Assembly: GCA_022592435.1 (NCBI GenBank)
Contig: JABYQS010000776.1
Coordinates: 1 to 13,510 of the forward strand
Length of the DNA: 13,510 nt
Reading direction: 5' to 3'
Source of the DNA: Cerioporus squamosus
Taxonomy: Eukaryota; Basidiomycota; Agaricomycetes; Polyporales; Polyporaceae
The translations under genes were made by a program, and so were the position numbers. The notes beneath the pieces are model-generated. The model had not been told where the DNA came from and did no database searches. It saw only the letters and a list, made by a program, of their open reading frames with translations. The number at the start of each line of letters is the position of its first letter. The stretch's first letter is position 1. This document shows positions 7,515-13,510 of this stretch, piece by piece.

Positions 7515-8991
7515 ATGGAGCCCTACAAAAACTGGTCCAGAGAAGAGCTGATTGCGCGTTTGCAGCATCTGGACCCTCACCATGACCGACCACGCCCACC
7601 CACCCAAGCGCAGGGCAAGCCATTCGACTTCAACGCGTACCCGAAGCGCAAGATCGCGTTGAAGTTCACGTACAACGGCATCCATTACGGTGGAATGGAG
7701 TACCAGCGCGACCCCGGCTTCCGACCGTCGAGGGAGTGCTCTTCGACGCACTTGTGCACACGAGACTTGTCGACCGCGCCGGTGGACTGGAGGGATGCGG
7801 GTGGCAGAGGTGCGGGAGGACGGACAAGGGCGTGAGCGCGAGCGGGCAGGTCGTCAGTCTGTGGGTCAGGAGCACGCTCGGGTCGAAAGCAACGGCAGAG
7901 GATGAAGCAGTAGACGCAGAGCCGGAGTCCGCTGCGACTGCAGAGACATCGGAGGACGGGCCAGGTCTCGAGGGGGACTTTGGTCTCATGGACGACTTCG
8001 ACGAACCTCCTACGAACAACTCCAAGCCCGCTGAGCCCCCATCTGCTGAGGTCGAGTTCCCGTACGTGTTCGGTCTCAACCACATCCTCCCTCCCACCAT
8101 CCGCGTCCTTGCCTGGTCGCCAGTCTCGGACGAGTTCTCCGCCCGCTTCAGCTGCCGCTGGCGGCACTACAAGTACTTCTTCTCCCGCGCGGGCTGGACC
8201 TCGCCGCGATGTCCGACGCGGCCGCGCGCCTCGTCGGCGAGCGCGATTTCCGCAACCTCTGCAAGGTCGACGCGAGCAAGCAGATCACCGTCTTCACGCG
8301 CCGCATCCTCTCCGCGACGATCGACCGTGCGGACGCGCACGGGGACCTATACGTCTTCAACCTGCGCGGGAACGCGTTCCTGTACAACATGGTGCGGCAC
8401 ATCATGGGCATCCTCTTCCTCGTCGGCTCCGGCCTCGAGAAGCCGTCGGTCATGACCGCGCTGCTCAACGCGGACCCCGCGAACCCACTCCCGCCGTTCC
8501 GCGAAGGCGAAGACCCGCCTCCGGTCGTCACGGGGAAGCCGGACTACCTGATTGCAGATCCGCTGCCGCTGATGCTGTGGGACTGCGGGTACGACGACGG
8601 CGTGCTCGACTGGCGCACGGATCGTGCGAGCCCCAAGACGGGCGAGTCGACCAAGAGCCCGCTTCCAGGCATGATCTGCGACCTCGAGCGCGCGACGATC
8701 ACAGCGGCGCTGGACGAGCACTTCCTGAAGGCCGCGGAGGCGCACCACAAGCCCCCGAAGCAGTACTTCCCGCTTGGGGCCCCCGGCGTCGAGCCGCTGC
8801 ACCCTGGCGCGATGATGAGCGTCCCGCTTGGAGGGGGCATGGTGAAGCGGCTAGGCACGTACGTCCCGCTGCTGCAGCGGAAGCGCATGCCGACGCCGGA
8901 CGAGGTGAACGAGCGGTACCGGCTCGGGCGTGGTGCGAAGAAGCTCGGGCGGAAAGCTGCACCGGCAGGTGCGGACGAGGGAGACGAGTAG
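7515..8991 (+). CDS. DEG1: tRNA pseudouridine(38/39) synthase Pus3/Deg1, single exon with two -1 frame breaks
   Basis: The enzyme isomerises U38/U39 in the tRNA anticodon stem-loop (TruA family, Deg1 branch). The start is ATG 7515 (MEPYKNWSREELIARLQHL), a helix typical of Deg1 N-termini; an in-frame ATG at 7461 would add 18 basic residues. Next come RKIALKFTYNGIHYGGMEYQ, the catalytic motif CGRTDKGVSASGQVVSLWV with Asp near residue 104, an acidic insert (about 8 kb position 7883-8050), LNHILPPTIRVLAW, ARFSCRWRHYKYFF, and the conserved NAFLYNMVRHIMGILFLVGSG. The reading frame breaks twice, at about 7712-7716 (CCCC run) and about 8184-8193 (CCC next to GCGCGGG). Both breaks equal one lost base, and a C lost from each run would explain them. 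The length is about 492 residues, normal for Deg1. Sequence error is likelier than a real pseudogene. It ends at TAG and converges on the aminotransferase gene (157-bp gap). Confidence 0.92.
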
Positions 8992-9148
8992 TTGCTCGTA
9001 TGTGCACATGCAGACGCGGTATACGAATTGTAGCTCTAGATCTAGACGTACATGCACCCCCTAAATACAACAGAATTACATTCACTTTGGTATGTGCCCC
9101 TCAAGTCCCTTTTTGTTTTGGTTCGACGTCCATCCGAGCTCATTGGAG
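8992..9148. other. Short 3' gap between convergent Pus3 and BCAT genes
   Basis: Only 157 bp separate the stop codons of the two convergent genes, so their 3' UTRs probably overlap. The palindromic AGATCTAGATCT-like text near 9035-9047 (CTCTAGATCTAGA) is the only notable sequence. No gene fits here. Confidence 0.4.
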
Positions 9149-10689
9149 TCACTCGGAATCGCACGGGACAGACCAGTTCTCCCACTCGAATCGACCCTCC
9201 TGGATGTCGGTCAGGCGGTCGTACAGTCCCCGCCCAACGGGACCCAGGGAGCCCTCGTACTCGGGGAGGGTGATGTCCTTGCCGTCGTAGCCGATACGGC
9301 CTATCGCGACGACGACCACGGCGGTACCGACCGCGAACACTTCCAGCAGGCGGCCCTCGTCCGCCCAGGCTGCGAGCTGCGGGACCGTCAGGACGCGCTC
9401 GGACGTGTGCAGACGGATCGAGGGGTCGAGGCCGGGGAGAGTCGTACGCGAAGGGTGCGCGGCGCACAGTGCGAGGGTCGAGTCACGCGTGATGCCGGGC
9501 AGGATCGTCCCGTCCAGAGGGGGAGTCAGTACGTCCAGATCTGGCGAATAATCTGAGCTTCCTGCTCACGCGTGCAGATGGAAGGTACTAACCACCATCG
9601 TCTCTCCGCACGACGGCGAAAAAGTTCATCGCACCCGCCTCGGTGATTTTGTCTCCGAGGAGCCACAGGCACTGATCGTACCCGAGCTTCGCGGCGAGTT
9701 GCTGCGGCTTGAAGGTGGGTGCGTAGTTGAGGGCAAGCTTGTACCCGCCCGTGCCTCCGGGCCATGCACGGACGTGCTCCTGGACGGCGAGGAGGTTGAC
9801 CGGGCGCGGGCTGCGGAAGTACGGACCCGTCGGGCACAGAATCACGTACAGGGTGGCGGAGTCGGACGCCGCCACTCCCAGAGCTGCAAAGACTCATGAG
9901 TAGCTGATGAGCATAGGGAAGAACGAGGATACGTACAGTCACGCGTGCCGATGATGGTGGGACGGATGTAGAGACTGTGGCCCTTGACGGTGGGAATCCA
10001 CCGCTTCTCGATCAAGACGAGCTTCTTGATGAGCTTCAGCAGCTCGTTCGTGTCGAACGGAGGTAGCGCGACGCGTCCGGCGGACATCTCCATGCGTTGC
10101 ATGTTCTTGTCGGGACGAAACAGACGGGGTGTGCCGTCAGGTCCAAGGTACGCCTGAGGAAGGTGTCTGTGAGTGCGCAGAAGAGGTCGTGATGATAAGT
10201 GCGGAAGTGGAAACAAGCCTCTGGACGACCAGACTCCACTGTTTGCTCTGCGGCCCCTTCCACTTCCACTCCACAGAAGGTGGACGTACCTTCATTCCCT
10301 CGAAGACGTTCGTCGCGTACTGCAGACATGAGCTCGCAGGGTCAATCGCAAGCGGTCCGTAAGGCTTGATATCGGGCGCGGACCATCCGTGGATTGGATC
10401 GTAATGAGCGACCATCATGTGGTCGGTCAAGACCTGCCAAGGACGTCAGAAACGGGCGGAACTGGAAGTTCACAGGATGTAAGACTTGCCTGACCAAACT
10501 TCAGCTCCGCTGCAGGAGGGACAGTCTTGAGCTGCGTGGCGAGGTTGATTGTGAGCTTGGAGGCCTTTTCGCGGGGTGTGAGCAGGTATTACGAATGGCA
10601 GTCGCATGAGCACGTACATCGAGCTCTGCAGGTGTAGCAACGGCGGCGTCGCCGTTCGCAGCTCCGTTCTGAGACTGGGATATAGCCAT
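9149..10689 (-). CDS. Branched-chain amino acid aminotransferase, PLP class IV (6 exons)
   Basis: Exons in transcript order are 10689-10618, 10564-10490, 10433-10290, 10153-9937, 9883-9593 and 9540-9149. They join in phase to 396 residues. The enzyme moves the amino group between Leu, Ile or Val and 2-oxoglutarate. The marks of the family are FGQVLTDHMMVAHYDP, YATNVFEGMKAYLGPDG (with the fold-type IV EGMK), RMEMSAGRVALP, YIRPTIIGT, the PLP-binding lysine in GGYKLALNYAPT (about residue 218), ITEAGAMNFF, and LTPPLDGTILPGITR. The CXXC redox motif of mammalian BCATs is absent (FAVGTAVVVVAIG there). The N-terminal 24 residues are Ala/Asn-rich without Arg, so a cytosolic form (like yeast Bat2) is more likely than mitochondrial; this is inference. 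Intron 2 uses a GC donor (10489-10488). The other introns are GT-AG. The gene is intact and diverges from SurE-B. Confidence 0.95.
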
Positions 10690-11221
10690 AGGGTATTCGC
10701 AGAGACTTCGAGGTGGTGGTTGGTGGGAGAAAGTGCAGATCCTGGAGGTTGGCGCGGCGAGTTCTGACTCCGGAAATCGACTTCAATTTCTCTATCTAAT
10801 CTTATCTTGAAGGAGGACGTTGATGGGATCTCCCGATGTGATCTGTCCGGATGGCGGGTCGGACCAATCAGACGGAGCAGCTTTCCTCCGTCGGGCATCC
10901 CGGGTGAGTCTCTCTGTCACTCTCGTCCAGCTCTCGTCTGACGGTGTCTGGCAGAGAAGCCAAGGCTGCACGTTCGCACTAGGTCACCCAGAAGGACACC
11001 GCTCAGCTGGACACTAGTACTGTCATGCATCATACACATGCCCGAGTGACGGACTCGGCAACGAACGTGTTGCTCCCCGGTCCAATGTCAGATTCGTCGC
11101 CCTCAGGCTTCTTGCGATCGACCCATATGGTCTTCCTCTTGACTCCTCGCTTGACACATATATATACCGCGGGGGCCCATGGTATCCTCTGGCTCTCTTT
11201 TTCTCCCCCTCTCCAGTCGGG
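10690..11221. promoter_or_regulatory. Divergent promoter region of BCAT and SurE-B
   Basis: This 532-bp gap lies between two head-to-head genes. On the minus strand, AGATAAG (10801-10807) and AGATAG (10792-10797) lie about 105-118 bp upstream of the BCAT start and fit the HGATAR GATA-factor consensus. A TATA box for SurE-B lies at 11159-11166. I looked for a Leu3-type CCGNNNNCGG site and did not find a clear one. Open frames in the gap show no domain. Confidence 0.5.
11159..11166 (+). promoter_or_regulatory. TATA box of SurE-B
   Basis: The run CATATATATACC contains TATATATA 56 bp upstream of the chosen SurE-B start codon (11222). A transcription start about 30 bp downstream of the box would place the leader after the alternative ATG at 11179, which supports the 11222 start. 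Confidence 0.55.
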
Positions 11222-12444
11222 ATGCGGTTCGCGCTCGTCCTTCCCGTCCTTCCTGCGCTCTCGCGGCAACCAACATCGTGATATCCGACGACGACGGATG
11301 GGCGACCGCGCAGATCCGACAGCAGTTCGATGTACTATTGAACGCCGGACACAACGTGCGTGTTCTCTACATGTTGGGCGAGATGGGAGCATATGGCACG
11401 CGAGAGCTGAGAGCTGTCCTGTCGCACGCAGGTGGTGTTGTCGCTCCGCTCCCGCACTCAACCAGTCGGGGAGGGGCTCGCTGTCCAAGACCCCTACTCC
11501 TCTGACTGAGCCCTGCGAGTTCAACACTTGCCCCACTGGTTCCTCCGCGACTGGTGCAAACGCGACAACCGTGAGCAACCCCCTCCTATCCGCGCAGAGT
11601 TCTCCATCTGGAACCCCTCGTTCTTCCTGGTTCGCAGCGCGTCTCAACTACGTCAACGGATACCCGTGAGTTTGATGTCATTTCGGCCGATCTAACCTCA
11701 CCATGCAATCGGAAGCCAGTGTGGACGCAGCCAGGTACGGCATCCAAACGCTCGCGCCGCAATTCTTCGATGGCGCGAAGCCCGATTTCGTGGTGAGCGG
11801 GCCTAACGTCGGCAGTGAGTCTCCTGCTTGAACCTGATTGGTGATCTTGCTGACAAGTGGCACAGACAACTTGGGCCTCGTTGTCCTCCTCTCGGGCACT
11901 GTGTGCGTCTGCTACGGCCGTCATCTCCCGAGCATGACGCTGACTTGTTGAACATATACAGCGGCGCTGCCTGCGAAGCAGCTCGTTCAGGTATTCCTGC
12001 AGCTGCCTTCTCTGGCGCCAGCGGCTCTGAGGTCTCGTATACCACGCTCGAGTCCGATCCAACCGCCGAGTCCACCATCGCGCGCAAGTCTACTCCAACC
12101 TCACCTTGAAGTTCCTCACCGCCCTCACCTCTACACCTGGCCCGTTCCTCCCGGCGGACACAATCGTCAATGTCAACTACGCCGCGATCACGGACAACTG
12201 CACATCGTCCGAGAGCTTCAAATGGGTTTTCTCGCGTCTCGTGTGGAACCTCTTCGAGACGGACTACGAGACGTGCGGCTCGGACCACCTCCCGAGGGAG
12301 ACCGAAGTGGTCAATCATGTTGCAGGCTGCTATGCCAGCGTCTCGGTGATCAGCGCATCGAACAAGCTCGATGTCAACTCGACGCTGCAGGGGCAGGTAT
12401 ACAATCGTTTGCGAAGTAGCCTGCCTTTGGTTTGCATGGAATGA
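11222..12444 (+). pseudogene. SurE-family phosphatase/nucleotidase, copy B (6 exons; several frame breaks)
   Basis: Exons are 11222-11355, 11432-11570, 11638-11665, 11720-11814, 11866-11902 and 11962-12444. The plan matches SurE-A, and exons 3 (28 nt) and 5 (37 nt) are the same length in both. Motifs kept are ISDDDGWATAQIR (metal site), APALNQSG, CEFNTCPTGSS, RLNYVNGYP, IQTLAPQFF, VVSGPNVG and LSGTVGAACEAA. The ATG frame begins with a signal-peptide-like MRFALVLPVLPALS but leaves frame before the metal motif. Breaks are at about 11258-11266 (-1), 11441-11450 (net +4, next to a repeated GCTCC), the exon 2 end at 11570 (-1 phase mismatch), and 12080-12088 (-1, GCGCGC). No splice choice I tried repairs them. 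No in-frame nonsense or missense loss of a key motif is seen, so it is either a recent pseudogene or an active gene in error-prone sequence. The substrate role would be as for SurE-A. Confidence 0.8.
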
Positions 12445-13015
12445 AGAGGACGACACCCGTCGCATCGAGGACGCGTACTTTATGTCTCTGTATCTTCTTG
12501 GGCGCTTCCTTGTTTTGCTATCCTGTGGCCGCGTTTCGTGTTTGGCTGCACTCGTTCCTGCCAGTGGCGATCGTTGCTCTCGCAGCAGGACCACCGTGTG
12601 TGTTGAGTAAGCGTTCTGCGCCCCGGCCCCGGCTTAAGACTCGTTTCGGGTCGAGTTTTGATGCTGACCGTGAGCTGCGGTGAGTTGCAGTGCATGCTGC
12701 GCTACATGGCTGGCGATGTTCGTGAGACTGGGCGCACTGTGAGGTCTGCTCTAGCCTCTCGCGCCGCACTTTGCCGCGGTTGATCTTCTCATGTCAAACT
12801 CGCTGATGGTCGTCTCGCTGTTGATAATCCTTCTGGTATAAGGAGCGACGGCGACGGCGCGTGCGGCGCATCGCTTTCCTGTCTTTTTATCCTCCTGCCA
12901 ACCCGGCGTGCTTGCCACTGCCATTTCGCCTCTCGTTGAAGTCTCCCCGGCGATCTCGCCTGACGCATCCCCCGGGTCCTTCTATCAAATTCAACCTAGA
13001 TAACGATCTGACGAG
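12445..13015. other. Intergenic: 3' flank of SurE-B and promoter of the right-edge gene
   Basis: This 571-bp gap lies between two plus-strand genes. Open frames here have no recognisable features. A TATA-like TATAAG lies at 12837-12842, about 175 bp before the next start codon, and pyrimidine-rich text (CTTTCCTGTCTTTTTATCC, about 12872-12890) lies between them, as is common in fungal leaders. No repeats or RNA genes were seen. Confidence 0.4.
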
Positions 13016-13510
13016 ATGCTGAGCGCATCTGCCATTCCTTTCCTTTATTTATCAGCAGCGCTCTTCGCACCCGTGAGTCTTCCCCAGATTTATCTGACCG
13101 ACTTCACATTCACCTCAATTCTAACTCCAGATGCGGCCAATGCGGCTGTGGTGTCGCTGTTCATCCCTGACGCACAACCTTCCGAAGTCACTGCCGAGTT
13201 CCTAGGCACCGACAGTGCAGGGCACACCACCTGGGCCATCGGCAACGGCCAGCCTAGCGACACGATCACAGCCGCTCCCATTGGTGCGCCCACGTCCGCT
13301 TCAGATTATCGTTTGCGGAGGCTAACCTCACGACTCTGCAGCGACGATGGTCGCAGGGCCCACTGACCTCCACCTCGTTGAGGACGTGTCCGCCCTCGGG
13401 GGGATCCTCCACGACGACTGCGGCATCAAAGACGGCGTCGCGGTGTGCACGATTGTGCGTCTAGCTCTGCGTCCGTTAGGACTGTTGGCATCAAGACGGA
13501 GAGTGCGAGC
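13016..13510 (+). CDS. Small secreted protein, 5' part only (runs off the right edge)
   Basis: Likely exons are 13016-13072, 13131-13283 and 13342-13454, with a donor ATT|GTGCGT at 13454/13455 leading out of the window. The first exon encodes a hydrophobic signal-peptide-like start (MLSASAIPFLYLSAALFAP). The next encodes a Thr/Ser/Gly-rich segment with NAAVVSLFIPDAQPSEVTAE and TTWAIGNG. The third contains LHLVEDVSALGGILHDDCGI and VAVCTI, with two Cys that could pair. This layout (signal, SLF(L/I)PDAxP segment, late Cys pair) recalls small GPI-anchored fungal cell-surface proteins, but I cannot name a family. The first intron (58 nt, GTGAGT donor, CTGAC branch site) is one base out of phase: exon 1 ends in phase 0 but exon 2 needs phase 1. 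Without splicing the frame stays open, so retention or a lost base are the alternatives. The second junction is in phase. Confidence 0.55.

Noticed and set aside
7980..9290. Long plus-strand open frame of 436 codons in the Pus3 region
   Set aside because: It is Arg/Pro/Ala-rich shadow sequence. The true Pus3 frames carry all the conserved motifs.
11030..11647. Minus-strand open frame of 205 codons opposite SurE-B
   Set aside because: It shows no domain and lies over SurE-B exons that carry clear SurE motifs.
1..13510. CRISPR array, transposon or terminal inverted repeats
   Set aside because: No regularly spaced repeat array, transposase or reverse transcriptase motif, or long terminal repeat was seen. 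The organism is a fungus, and the repeats found are short and local.

Overview
This is nuclear DNA from a filamentous fungus, most likely an Agaricomycete and perhaps a polypore. The evidence is the gene content, a GC-rich coding bias, and many short introns (mostly 45-90 nt) with GTRNGT-type donors, CTRAC-like branch sites and YAG acceptors. The assignment below basidiomycete level is inference. No transposon, CRISPR array, phage or rRNA/tRNA gene could be supported.

Eight protein-coding genes were reconstructed by joining exons by hand. From left to right they are: a secreted SurE-type phosphatase/nucleotidase, SurE-A (451-1693, +, 6 exons); a four-repeat protein resembling the seed-maturation (SMP/LEA) family (1826-3127, -, 7 exons); an NHP6-type HMG-box protein (3819-4690, -, 5 exons); an otubain deubiquitinase (5415-6961, -, 9 exons); the tRNA pseudouridine-38/39 synthase Pus3/Deg1 (7515-8991, +, one exon, two frame breaks); a branched-chain amino acid aminotransferase (9149-10689, -, 6 exons); a second SurE paralogue, SurE-B, with the same exon plan but several frame breaks (11222-12444, +); and the 5' part of a gene for a small secreted protein (13016 to the right edge, +).

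The genes do not form a pathway. Five unrelated genes, four of them recognisable housekeeping families, sit between two SurE paralogues about 10 kb apart in the same orientation. SurE-A/SMP and Pus3/BCAT converge on very short 3' gaps (132 and 157 bp). Otubain/Pus3 and BCAT/SurE-B diverge from shared promoters (553 and 532 bp).

The most notable points are: the four-repeat SMP-like protein; an 18-nt micro-exon carrying the otubain catalytic cysteine; a GC-AG intron in the aminotransferase gene; a 300-nt, alternating purine-pyrimidine intron in the HMG gene; a GATA-motif repeat and a palindrome/hairpin cluster upstream of SurE-A; and frame breaks, almost all equivalent to one lost base, in four of the eight genes. 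Because that pattern also hits strongly conserved genes, it looks more like deletion-type sequence error than gene decay, though decay of SurE-B remains possible.
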